Shown one piece after another: positions 1 to 12,500 of a stretch of 64,000 nucleotides of DNA (position 1 is its first letter; each line of letters opens with the position of its first letter). The position numbers were made by a program, and so were the translations under genes. Where the stretch lies: NCBI RefSeq assembly GCF_963675165.1, contig NC_087390.1, forward strand, positions 5,197,250-5,261,249, in the 5' to 3' direction. The notes below the pieces were generated by a model that was not told the DNA's origin, ran no database searches, and saw only the letters and a list, made by a program, of their open reading frames with translations. The stretch is from Halichondria panicea (Eukaryota; Porifera; Demospongiae; Suberitida; Halichondriidae).

Positions 1-80
1 GGTATGAACCACTTGGTTATAACAAGGGAGGTATGAACCACTTGAAACAAGTACCACACCACACACCACTGTCCTCTCAC

Positions 81-3000
81 CTCCTGAAGTTGGACACAGT
101 TTCCACCGAGCTCTGATAGAGTCAGAGAGGGCCACACCGGGTTGTCCGCCAATGCCTGGAGGAAATAATCACACACATAAATTATACTATCAATTACAAA
201 TGTGTGTACGTATAGCGCAACTTTTTGGGAGTTATATTAATATCACAATGACATTATAAGTTGTGATATGCCTACACTCAAGTTGGGAGCATTCTCAAAG
301 ACGCTATTCTTATCATAATAATGAGACATGTACAGTGAAGCCTAACAATAGATGGCCACAGGCCGGACAGACGAACACAAACAAGTCTGTCAACAAGCTT
401 CCTCTCTCGTCTCTATTGACTACTATCAGTCACGGATCAGGGCGTGGGTCATTCACCCAGGTTTCTTGGTTGGGGAATGGGCACACTCAATACGGCTTCT
501 TCCTTCCACAAAATACTTCTAGGAAATCAATGCTTTTAGTGGTTGCCTTCAGATGAACTAGTGCTTAGCTACAAAACGAGTTCAATTCATATACAAAATC
601 TGTGCGTACTTGCACATGTGTACATGTATATCCATGGTAATGAAAGGGCTTGTATTGTCTACATGTAACCAAGCAGAATGATATAATTAATTGAGAAAAA
701 AGCATTCAAAAGTTAACTGGACTACACTGTATGTAGGCTGTGATTACACAAACATACAAAATATCAACATGCCACCGATTAGTTAGAGCAACAATAAAAT
801 TCCTATACAGTAGTGTACCTCCCACACACGCCCACGCACCTACTCCCACACACGCACGTACACACTCCCACACACGCGCACACACAGAAACCCTCCATCA
901 GGAAGTGGGTCATACCAGCTACGAGATCAACAGCCCGTGGAGAGGGGCTTCTCTGGGTGTTAGCTAACCATACTCTGTCACACAAAGAGGAGGGAGTCAT
1001 CTTCAAATTAACCACACTCTTTTGAGGACCTGGCAGACGGACAAGTCCAACCAACACTAGTAAGAGCTCGGAAAATTTATTTGAAAGATATTATTATGGC
1101 AGGCATCCAAGTAAAGAAGTAAACACAAACGAAGGCATGAAAGTGTTCCACATTAGTGTGAGCTAAGTAGGTCAGTGACGTTTAGCCTGGAAAGAATTAA
1201 ACTACTCGTGTCTTATATTTATTATTAATAAGTTACACATACACACACTAACTTGGACAATACAGATATGACATTTCTTGGCTGGACAATACTTTACGAT
1301 ACTATTTAGACTGTTGCAAAGGTGATAGGTTTTATAGATATGACTCCAATAATGGTGCATTAGATAAATAGTCAACACAAAGATTTTCTCACTCTAATTA
1401 AACTAACCGGAAAATTTAGGGGAAGAAAAGCAGTGGGAGCAAATTGAATGACAGTAATGACATATCCCCCGAAGCTTATAATTCTTATTTTATGGGTACG
1501 ATACTAAACTTGGAACCTGGCCAACGACAACACGGAACATGCATGTACACATGCATGCGGGTGATTGTACGGACTCTTGCGGTGATGATTAAACAAGAAC
1601 TTGGCTGCCCCAAATTTATTGTTTACTACAAATTAAAGCGATAATCTTACACTAGCAGATGCGCTTACTTCTACTTCCAAAACTGAATATCAGAGGACGC
1701 CATTAATAACGAGACAGAGATCTTGGAAGGGATGTTTATTTATTACAGATTGTCTGAAGTGGGCAGGAGAGTATTTAATAGGAAGGAGGCTACCACAAGA
1801 GATGACACACAAGCCATTCAAATAATTATTAAAGTCAATTTTAAATATTAAACACACGGATTTCGAATGGGAGACTCTTTCGAATTTCGAGTTTTTTTAC
1901 GGTTGCAAACGAACGACTCGCAAAGGAGAGAGCATGAGCATGCTATAAACGCAGTCAAGCAGGCTCGTACAGTGTCATCCGCAATTAGACATAATTCACA
2001 CAAGTAGAGTTGGAATGAGTTCTACTTAATTAGTTATTAGTCTTGAGCATATTTCAATCATTGCGAGCGTAAATACAAGCAGACAAAACAATCATTATCT
2101 TCAATCACTTGAACGTATTATTCTAACTATACATTGTCCGGTCAACTCTGGATTGTATAGACTACATCACTACAATAGCCTCTCAATTTGCATGTGACTT
2201 TTGCGCTAGTCTAGATACCGTGAGTGCCATACAGGATGTCCTAGCTGTCAGCTGTACCACAAGCAGACAGATTGTGGTGATGGGTCAGTGATGTGACTGA
2301 GACTAGTGATTCACACAATTCCTTGGGACTAGTGAACACAAAGCATCTTTGTTATACGTATGAATGGAAGGTAAAATAGTTAAAGCTATGATTGTCTATA
2401 GCAAGAAACAAATCAACTGCTCTAGTGTAGTAGATTACTAGTTTGTAGTTTACTAGTATAATACTAGTATAATGGTTATAACAAGGGCAAATATTTACAA
2501 GAGTGGTGACTATACAAGGACTTGCTAACTGCATGTACCAATAGTAGAATCCCTCCTCGACCACTCCTTAAGAAAGGCTACAGCTGTGATATTAATACCA
2601 GCCACCCCAGGTCCCAAATGAACACTGTGTGTGCAAAACAACCTCTCAATAGGCCACCTCTATAATTATGGCGGCCAAAATTTTGTTTCCCAAAGTGTAA
2701 AGTGTTCCACTGTACCAAATGGGATGTAGGGAAGTATACTAAATTAACCACTTTGTCATTATCCACTTGAGAAGTGTAGTAAACAAAATGACAGAACAGA
2801 TGTGGTGAGTGTCCTGGTGACCAACAAAGCAGCCACTACAGATAACCCCACCACACAGCCATAACATGGCAGTGAGGTGATTCCAAGATGGCACTAAACA
2901 GATGGTCATGAGAGAAAGAGATGCAAACATGTACATGCTTACTAGAGATTCAATGTGGTATAGACATTCATTTTACAAAAAGATAAAAGCAAGCGAGTTC

Positions 3001-5033
3001 TCTAGCATCAAAACCATACTAAAAAAAGCCTAGCATTTTGGTGGAATCAACTATATTGTTACCAAAGGTTGTGTTCTTGCACATGTGTTTAAATGCTATT
3101 TACACATCCGGCTTCCTCCATACAACACGACAGGATCATCCATTAACACTGTGTGAACGAAACCCCAGCTGGCTTGTTCGAGCCGACTCGACAATACATA
3201 TCGATCACGGTCAAACACAAGCAAGAAACTGAAATCCCACAAACACTAACCACCGCTTCCCTTCCCAGAAGACTGGTAGTAAATAACAGTATGTGAGTGG
3301 GTGTACGGGTGGCATTGTGTGGGTGTATGGATAGGACACACCTATAAGCTGGACAAGGGAAGTGAGTGGGTGTACTGGCTCTAAGAGGAACAACGAGTGG
3401 AAGTAAGGGTGGTATTGAGTGGGCGTAATGGTGACCCCACCTTGAGTCTGGGGTTGAACAATGGAGGGCAGTGTACTGGGAGAGGTAGAGGTACTATTGT
3501 TGTCGAGGCATTGCTAACCAGTTTAGTATTGTGGAATAAACAACCACACATTTGAGTTAGTGGAGGAGTCAACTTAAGCCACTTAATTCACTGTACAGGA
3601 AAACCTGTATAAGGTAAGCTATACAGAACATAAGCAACTGCAGAGTGACCACTAACCTAGTATGCAGGGAAATTGCTCTAAAGTGAGCTGCACAACGCGA
3701 CAAGTACAAGCAACAGTGTCTGGTTATTATTGTACACAGGGAAACATGCTCTCCAAGATGGTTGCGTGTGTGTGTACTGACAGTAGGCTATTAGTGAGAA
3801 GGTCTATTCAGGTCTGTTTAATGGTTGCTATGAGAGATGCAACCACACTGTATTCAAGCAACTTTAGCACTTAAAATATTCACACTGTTCTAGACAACAA
3901 TCAATTGGCTATTCCTCGCATAATGGTTACTATAATTATTGGTCCAAAACCAAAAGTGCACTTAGATCAATTTTCTAAGTTAATACGGTCACTAATGAGA
4001 TTTTAAAGTGCTAGGGAAATTACGGAATGGGCTCAGCCAGAAACAATTCATAAACTTAGACCTAAGTCAAAACATAAATACATTCATAGAGACTGGGTTA
4101 GAGTTAGACAACTGTGAATTATTATAGTGAGGTTACTGAGAAACATACACTAAGTTACGAGACAAGAAGTCGATCAGTCTAACCACAATAAGACTATCAG
4201 CACTTCCAATCAGCTAACAGTTTCAAAAATTGAGAAGACCTAGGAACAAAGCAAAAGGGAATTGAATTAAGTGTTGGGAATTTCTGGGGCTGGTGCACTT
4301 GGAAGAGTTGATCAGGCAGCTTATCTCGGGTAGAGACTAATGTTTAGACTTAAGAACGTTACAACTCTAAGACTTTGAGATACACGGTTGGAAATATACA
4401 CACGAGAAAGTAATCTGGACGCAAACCCTTCAAAAATCACAGAATTAGAACCAGCTCAGAATCGCGTTATAGAAACGAATGAAATTTGATACCACCATAT
4501 CTGAGCTCAATCAGCTGTTCTATTATAATACAGTGTGTGCAAGGATAACTCACGTCACTCAGTCTCCCATGCTGGACCTACAGAAAGAGGAAAGAAGCAA
4601 ACTATAGTATTATTAGTTCAGGATAACTTTTTAATAGCCTTGTATAATTATTAATAAGCTCTGACAATCTTGGTTGTATGCATACACACTGAAATGCAAG
4701 CAGGACCCTTGCTGCATATTAAAAGCAAGCCCATATAATTAATGCTCAGCTAAAATTAACATGTGCTTGTGCTAATACCATAAATACAGATGTAAACAAT
4801 AATTATGCGGCCCTCACCCTGTCAACGCAAGCAAGATGACACTTTGCAAAAGCCACAGCATCTTCTTCACTCTCAAATAGCTGAGATAAGCTTGGAGCTG
4901 ATGGAGCTGTGCACATCTCTTGCACCACACAGCAATTACAACTTCTGTGGAGCAGCAGCACAATGGCCAGCAGTAGAAGCAGCTTCATTTGGAGAAGATA
5001 CATTTGCAGTCTACTCTTCTTGCATGCAGACAC
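81..5033 (-). CDS. 5' part of a Cys-rich/FN3 receptor-family gene (runs off the left edge)
   Basis: Two exons are supported. Exon 1 (4818-5033) starts with a hydrophobic, Leu-rich signal peptide (an inner Met before KLLLLLAIVLLL is an alternative start), followed by an acidic stretch and a CxxxC pair (CHLAC), and ends at an AGG|GTGAGG donor. A 75-bp phase-0 exon (81-155), with acceptor CCTCCAG and donor GAG|GTGAGA, encodes 25 residues including PVWPSL and a single Cys. It has the same length and spacing as exon 3 of the gene at 6595 (SPWPSL) and the 62780-62854 exon of the right-hand kinase gene (YPLWPA), which is why I join the two. A mini-exon probably lies in the 4.6-kb gap but I could not place it. 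Whether the gene ends as a kinase or as a soluble protein cannot be seen here. Function is unknown; the paralogues suggest an extracellular receptor part. Confidence 0.6.
156..4817. other. Long intron of the left-edge gene, with low-complexity patches
   Basis: This 4.6-kb stretch lies between the two supported exons of the minus-strand gene. I see no convincing exon in it on either strand. It holds a CA-rich low-complexity tract at about 820-890 and a degenerate GTGGGTGT-type G-rich tract at about 3290-3430. Open frames here are short, lack splice consensus at useful positions and have no recognisable domain. One undetected mini-exon of the host gene is expected. Confidence 0.4.
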
Positions 5034-5764
5034 AGATTGGAGAAGTCAGTCTGATCAGCTAGGATCTAGCAGATTTAGCAAGAGTATAGTAGATAATAGA
5101 GCTCTAGCTGCTGCTGCACAGATTACAAGTCCTTTGTGGTATTGTGGACAATTATAACCGGAAATGCACATCGCCAAGCCACAACCACCGAGTTCATAAG
5201 TAGACAAGGTATGTACTGCATCAGGCCGGATGTCCGAGTTTTGTTGGATATGGGACTTCTCTGGTCTTGAGAATAGAGATAACGTCTTCACGTCCAGGTA
5301 GAGATGCATTTTAGCTATCTAAAATTCGTTAGCAGTCAAAGCAGTTAGCTTTTTGTAGTCGCAAACTCTTGTCAATTACTGAATGCCATGTGGCTGTGTA
5401 CTGCACATGCGCAATAGCCTAATCGTCTCCTCAGCCCCACCCCCTTTCCTTTTGCAATGAGAATTACTGAGTCATGTTATAATTATGGCCATACATAATA
5501 CTTACAGCCTTGGCCTCACTGGGGTGAGTTGGTAGTGTAGGAATTATCAATACAGAGACAAAAAATGTGTGTTATGTGGTCATGACTTATCATCTGCAAC
5601 TATTAAATTAATTCCTATTCACAAACTGGGCTGTCAATTTCTTCTGAGCGTAGATAATTGTTTATTTTATGTGCTACTGTGCAAAGTAAATTCCTCGTCC
5701 ATAAGCGGGTATATGCAATGACACTGAGTTGTAGTCAGGTTATATTTATAATTGGCCTGCATGA

Positions 5765-5987
5765 CAGTGGCAGATTTATAGGAGGGGGTTCTTTGGGTTC
5801 AATTGAACCCCCTCTCAGACAGAAGTGAGTGGGAGGCTTAAGCAACTAGTTAGTAAGTTGTTCCAGCTTTCACATACACTTATCACTTACCTGTAGTTCC
5901 TGTAATCCCTGCTAAGCTTTATTTATGCAAAAATTCACGCTGCGCAGGCTGTATTGCTCTAGAATCCCCCCTTTAGATCTGCCACTG
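5765..5987. mobile_element. MITE-like element with CAGTGGCAGAT termini
   Basis: The left end reads CAGTGGCAGATTTATAGGAG and the right end is its imperfect inverse (AGATCTGCCACTG). Both ends are flanked by the direct repeat CATGA (5760-5764 and 5988-5992), which looks like a target-site duplication. It is 223 bp long with no coding capacity. The ends resemble those of hAT-type non-autonomous elements, but the superfamily is a guess. Confidence 0.6.
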
Positions 5988-6233
5988 CATGATATAATCT
6001 TATTTTCTCGTCTATAAAATTACTATATTTATTCAGGTTGACAGCCCCAATTCTTTTATTAAAATGGGAAAGGCGTTTACTAAGTATTAACCGCTCAAAT
6101 AAATGGCATTATTATTAAAACTTTTATTTGGACCCATGCATATATCTCATAATTGGGCGGTTTTCACAGACCTATATAATTATTATAGTTGGTCTCGAAC
6201 TTGAAAGCATCTATTGCTAGTATTATGAAGCTG

Positions 6234-6263
6234 ATGCCGTGATCTTTATAAAGATCACGGCAT
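6234..6263. repeat. 30-bp perfect palindrome in the divergent promoter region
   Basis: ATGCCGTGATCTTTA is followed directly by its exact reverse complement, with no loop. With one mismatch the symmetry extends about five bases further on each side. It lies about 330 bp upstream of the start codon of the gene at 6595. Confidence 0.8.
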
Positions 6264-6492
6264 TAGCTAAGTTTGTTCTATCTTATCAGCCGGAACTGTT
6301 TCTATTTTTCAAGCCGACCACAACGTTTTCAGTCACTGTTTGGTGTGTGCATACGGTGGATGCTTATAGATGAATGCTAAGGTGGGGTTTGTGGCGTGTG
6401 TGTTTGCTATGTACTCCCACTCATTCACTTCCCGTGGGTAGCTTCGCAGCCAAGCCTGAGTGGGTGTTGTGGTCACTCAATTTTACCACAAA

Positions 6493-6499
6493 TATAAAT
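6493..6499 (+). promoter_or_regulatory. TATA-like box of the soluble FN3 gene
   Basis: TATAAAT lies about 100 bp upstream of the ATG at 6595. A pyrimidine-rich CTCAGTCTCA stretch about 30 bp downstream would suit a start site. This rests on position and consensus only. Confidence 0.4.
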
Positions 6500-6594
6500 C
6501 TGTCTGCTCAGATCTGCACTCTCAGTCTCAGCTTGTCAGCCCAGTAGTTTACAAGAAAAGCAAGCAGTTAGAGTGTTGAGAAATTGCAAGAAGT

Positions 6595-9500
6595 ATGAAT
6601 AAGCTCTCACTTATCTCTCTGCTAATGCTGCAGGCTTTATTGCAAGTCTCAGTGGGACAAGAAGCTGCAGTTTGCAGTGTGCAGCCACAGTGCATTGTGC
6701 CCCAGCCAGCTGCTCAGTTGAGAGAAACTAACTTGGATGATGTTGTCAGAGATGTGCAGTGCGAAATGGGATGCATTGAAGAGGTAGGTTTCTGCTAAGT
6801 ATTTTAGTCTCAAAAATGTTATATCTGGCAAACTGACATGTTAAAATGAAAGAAAGAATGTCCTGTTAATGCTTGTGCCATATTTAAAATCTACATTGGG
6901 GGTCCAAGAAACAGCGCTAAGCCAGTACAGACTACGTTTTCCTACAGCTTGAGCGCAAGTAGAGTACTTAATATGTAATCTTTTCTCTCTCCCACGCACA
7001 CACAAAACCACCTCCACTTGACAACCTACCTCACTCCTGGACATGGCGTCAACAATTCAGCATGGTGTTACTCTACCCGTAAGTGTGGCATGTGTTTCCA
7101 TGTTGTGGTCTGTTTTCTCATACCACAATAATTTTTATAGGTCTATCATAATTATTAGCTCATTGTGGTTAACGGGATCCCTTTTTATGCGTAAAGAGAT
7201 TATACACTGTAGTCTATAAATCTGGCTATTGCCTAATACCATGCAATATCTGCTCCAATATTATTGGTCTGTTTTCCCGGAGCCTGTCACATATGTGTCC
7301 TATTTTGGCCCTTAGACTTTTAGCTAGCCGGCCTACAGTTATATACTGCTTGTGTGTATTACATAATTTATAGCTGATTTCTTATTCACTATAATTATAT
7401 GGTACACCTAAACACTTGAGTACCAAATTGGGAGATTTCATTACCTTTCAACATGTTTGGCTTTTGTCCTTATGATAGGTTGACAATGTTTACGTCTTTA
7501 TGTGTTTCAAGTGGTTTTAGAGCAATCCATTGTTTACATCGTGAGCTTATTTGTGTTTAGTTGGTGCTTCCACATTAGTCTATAGAGCTGTCTGTGTGAA
7601 AATCTACAAGTCAGAAGTCTATATAGGTATAATTATTATTATGACTTGGGTAAGTTTATTATTAATTATAAGCATGTGCTAGAAAGGAAATACATGCATG
7701 CAATTACAGATTAATTTATTGCATGTTTGCGGCCAGATTTTAACTTTGCTTTATTGCTCATACGTAGATTTGTGTTTGCTTTGTGTGATACTAGGGCTGA
7801 CAATAGCTATGGATACATTAAAACCCACTTCCAGCTTGCTACAATGGTAATCTCATTTTGTGGTGTGTGTCCTGCTATATAGACAAGTGTGAGTGTTGAT
7901 GAGATTATAATGCTACACTTGGCAACGGTCTTTTGAAGCCTTGTAATGTCTCAAAGCAACTCTTAGCTAACACGGAAACGACCTAGTTTCCAAGAGATCT
8001 AAGTGCCCTGCACTTTGTCGTGTAATAGCCTGCATCATATATGTAGGTGAACGTTATTTTACCCTCTACACAACCCCTAAGCCCTACATGCATAGTTATT
8101 ATTATACTGTATTGCAATCGCTACAAGTACTTCTAAAATTTTAGGCTTGATTTTGTTGATAGTAGAAAGATCCATTACTTCAATAGCAACCAGCTAACTC
8201 TGCATTCAGTGCATTGGGCTACAGAGCTATGTACCTACCTAAGTGATTATAACTTAAATGCCTTCATGATTTTTTCCTTAGCCTGTGAACAAAGACTCTC
8301 CCTGGCCTAGTCTGGATTTTGATGCTCTGAAAACTGACTGTCCTCTGTACCAGAAGGTCAGTACACATCACTAAGTGGCCATTATTTTTATTAAAATTCT
8401 CTCCACTGCAACTAATGCATGTGTGCATGCTCTGTATGCATGCATGCATGGGTGTCTAGCTGAAGTAACTACATACTAAAATCTTGAGTTATAGCAAACT
8501 TTCAGCATCCCATTTTTTACTCTTGTTCATGCATGCAGATGTATGAATGCAAGATGGGCTGCAAGAGTCACTACGAAACACCCACCCTCACTGTGAACAG
8601 GTGCAGGGATTACTGCGTAAGTATCCCTTGTAGTTTGTACATGCACGTAGTTTAAATTTTAAATGAGAGCTATACAAGAAATTTCTCTTTCTCATAGTTT
8701 TCTGAATGTGAAAATGATGCCTGTAATGGACGACCATGCACCAACATGCCATGTGGAAGAATGTGTGTAAGTTTTCCCCGCTATAGTTGTTAAGTAGGCC
8801 TTTCAAAATCACTGCATTGTTGATGTTTTTGCTTTTAGTAGAAGAAGCACTGAATTTACTTTTTTTCTGCAGAGAAAGACTTTTTGCAGATTCGGATGCA
8901 TGATGTCCGATTTCTTGAATGGTTTAAACAAGAGTGAGTTCATCATTTCTATAAACTTTTCGTGTTTGTGTTAAACTAAAATGGAGTGGTTAAAGTTTAA
9001 TTTTCATTTGTTAAACTAACTAATCTTATCCTGCGTAAACTTTCAGAATGGTCAGACCTACATGTACATACTATTATATAGGATACCAATGCTGTCTGCT
9101 ATAATGATAATTTGTTTTGGTTCGCTTTGTTTTGTTAGCCCTTGAAACAACTAATTATACGCCCACAAAAGTTTTGCTTTCGTAAATCACTTCATTGTCT
9201 ATCACGAGAGTGCATATAGTTTCCATGTATGTCGTATTTGCCACTTAGCCCTTCAGTGATTTTTTGCACCCATTAAAGCTACCGATAAGTAAAACAATTA
9301 ACTAGGTGATATACATCTGTGAAGTTTGATAGCGATAGAGGGCACGGTGATTTGCACTTGCACCAGTCAAAGCTTGTGTATCATGCATATAACTACCTGA
9401 GTCAGTGAACAACCTCTCTATATATCTTTCATACATTCCCATGAACATTTCAGGGGGCCTTTATAGACACACAGTTGACTTTGCATATATTCCAACGTCC

Positions 9501-12500
9501 TGAAAGATTCTATACAAAGCTAGTTGGCTCTTACGTATATTTATGGGCTAGATTTGGCTATAAGTTGTTAAATAGTTAGTAAAGAGAATTATTGCAAATC
9601 CTTTGATGCAGTTCACTCACCTCCTCTCAGCTCACCACGCCCACCTGCTCCTCTCCTCACCTCCCGTCGTCACTGAGACCACATCCACTAACAGCACACA
9701 GAGACGTCTCTACAGCGTCCATCCTTCACTCAACTCTTCATCATCTCCTACCGAGGAACTGCCAAATGTCGCCTTTGTTATTAAGATGTCTTCTGGCAAG
9801 AATCTTGTTAGCTATATCTGGCAGGCAAGTTCTACTATGAAGCCAGTGTGCTGTACACGTATAACATAATTCATTGCTGATCAAACTAGCTTTGCACTAT
9901 ATATCTGTTTGTCTAGTATACTTAGCCTGTCTTTGTTCACTAACTAGATCTAAGCTACATCGTTATTATAGCTTGTCAATAAGCTGTAGCTACTCTGTAC
10001 TGCATCAAGTCTCTTATATACTGAACTTCATCCGGGACTGGCACATAATTATATAGATTCAAGTTCAAGTGGTTTCAATTAGGAGACGTTTGCGAAATGC
10101 ATGTAGGGGTATTTACTCCACGGTTGCATCACGACCCACTCGTGTGTGGGACTTTGGTCCGTAGTTTCCTGATAGAGTATAAATTCCCTGCACTTTCATC
10201 ATTCATAAACTTTCTTATTAACATGCATATGGCAATTAAAATGTTGTCGCATGAGGTAAGTGTAACTGCATGCAGTACAGGAACAATTTTCTTACAATAG
10301 TTGTAGGGATTCTTATTCGGACCATTTATAGTAATGGATGCCCTCTTGCCTTTGTTCGGAGTTTCCCTGGATGTGCATGTCCTTGTGACTTGCAATACAG
10401 CACATGCATGCTCAAGCAAGCCACTCATATACCGGTAGTTATTTTGCACTAGCAAGCCATTACATATTTCGGCACTGTACATACCAGATTGCACAAGTCA
10501 TCTTAAAGAGACATTAGAAAGTGAAAATGCTATTACATCAATACCATGCAATGCTACACCTTGCAAGGATATATGCAGACCTAGATTTCATGGTCCTTTT
10601 TAATTGTAGTCTGCTGCATGCATGTTGTGTATTAAGAGCATGCATGCAAGGGATCCTGAAAATCCCACTACTGTACCTTTGTTTGTCTTGCACAGAGGAA
10701 CCTGTCGGCTCTAGTGGACCTATCAGCGTTTGCATGTCAGAGGGTTTCTCTCTCCTACAGTGCAGTCTCCACTCACACTCCTCTAGACCGACTCTCCGAT
10801 CTCCCGTTCTCACCAGAGACAACTGTCTGTGTGCCAGGACGTAAGTGAAAGCGTACAACTATTATTTCTAACTCTGATATCCTAGATGCTCGAGTAGCTA
10901 TAGCTGGTCTAGGTAAGTATTATTTTGTGCGCTTCTAAAGAAGATAAATCAGAACAAAATGTCCAATAATTGAGTAAGGAAGTGAATACAACCTTAGGAC
11001 GATGTATCTTCAGGGCTAATAGCTATAGCACTATGCAATACAGAAACAAGCATGCATGTTGTCACATGGAGAGTGATTTCATTATTACTGTACATAGCAT
11101 TATGGTTACAGAGGAAAGAAGCCTTGTAGATGTTGTACACAGTCGGTCATGCAAGTGCTAGCCAGCAATTCCCCCACCCTGTCAGTTTCAACAATAGCAC
11201 AGATTAGCTTGTGATTTCAATGCTATTTGGTAGACACACACGTTAGGTATTAAGTGTTTAATAGCAATCACTAAATCCAAGCCAATAGATTAATTAATAC
11301 GAATATGTAGGTTCAAAGGTGTCTGCATGCATGTCCTCATCAATATCCCAACCAATTTCAATGTGCTTATTACAACAACGTTTTTTTGTTTCACAGTGGG
11401 TGGTCGTCCTGGTAAAGTCCCTGAGGGCAGTGTGTCTGTGGGTTACACGGAGGATTTGAGAAGAGACTTCTTTGGCTATGCAGTTGCCAACGTCAGCTGG
11501 AGCAAGCCACAAGAAGGTCCTTAGAACATCTGATTTACGTACAGCGAAACCCTAAAATTTGGATTGCCCGAAATACGGAATCTCATAATTATAAGTTGCC
11601 TAGGCGCATACATACGAATTTAATCACAACTCTTGAAATGAATTATAGGCCTCAATAATTTCCTCACAAACCCAATTTCTACCTGTTACACAAAGTAATG
11701 TTTCTAATTGTCTGGAAATGCACTGAAGTATAATAGCTCAAATGCAAACAAGAGAGTTGTTGATTTGTCTAGTTTTCCTTGTGTTAGAATGCAAACAAGT
11801 GCATATGGCGATTCGTTGCTTCAACAATTGAAAACTATTTTACTTCCCCCGTGCAGGTTCTGAGTATGTGACTTCTTATACTCTAAGAATTCACCCGGAT
11901 AGAGAAAGCTGCGGAGGAGAGAGTGTGGTCTACAATTACAAGAATATTGACAAGGTAGTTTTATAATACGTACAAATATGTTGCTATAGTATCGTCGCTC
12001 AATTGTAACATACCATTCTTAGCCTTAGCATTTCTAGTACTCGTACACGCAACAGACTCAGTCTGCACATTATATTATAATGCCTTAGGGCAATGTACTC
12101 AATTTGCATGGCTGCAATATAATTTAACTGCATTTCACTTCATTTGTTCGAAAACTCAGGAGGTGACGAGGTTCACAGTTGAAGCGAAGGAGCCGACAGG
12201 TCTACTCAAATTTGGCTGCCATTATATTTTCGAGGTGACAACATTTTCCGTTTCCTGTCAACAATCTAGGATCTCAACCTTCAACTATGCAATTATTTTA
12301 ACTGGTCTGATCACTTTTTTCTCTATAGGTGATTGCTTTGCCTCCACCGGAAGTGATCGGGACTTACCTCAACTCACTGGTGTCAGGTAAAAGTTGCATA
12401 GTATGCTTATTTAAAACAGAAGACTGTGTAATTTTTCTCAAAATCAAGGCCTATTTTTGACTGAACTAGAAGATGCACTCATTAGCGTTACTGTACTCTG

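Larger units (their letters stand above)
5034..6594. other. Divergent intergenic region between two head-to-head paralogues
   Basis: About 1.56 kb separates the start codons of the minus-strand gene (5033) and the plus-strand gene (6595). It should hold both promoters. It contains a short TIR element (5765-5987), a 30-bp perfect palindrome (6234-6263) and a TATA-like box near the right-hand gene. No coding exon is visible. Confidence 0.6.

Noticed and set aside
803-1057. 84-codon minus-strand frame with many Cys as an exon of the left-edge gene
   Set aside because: The Cys codons come from a CA/GT repeat tract, and there is no splice-site match or similarity to the paralogous exons.
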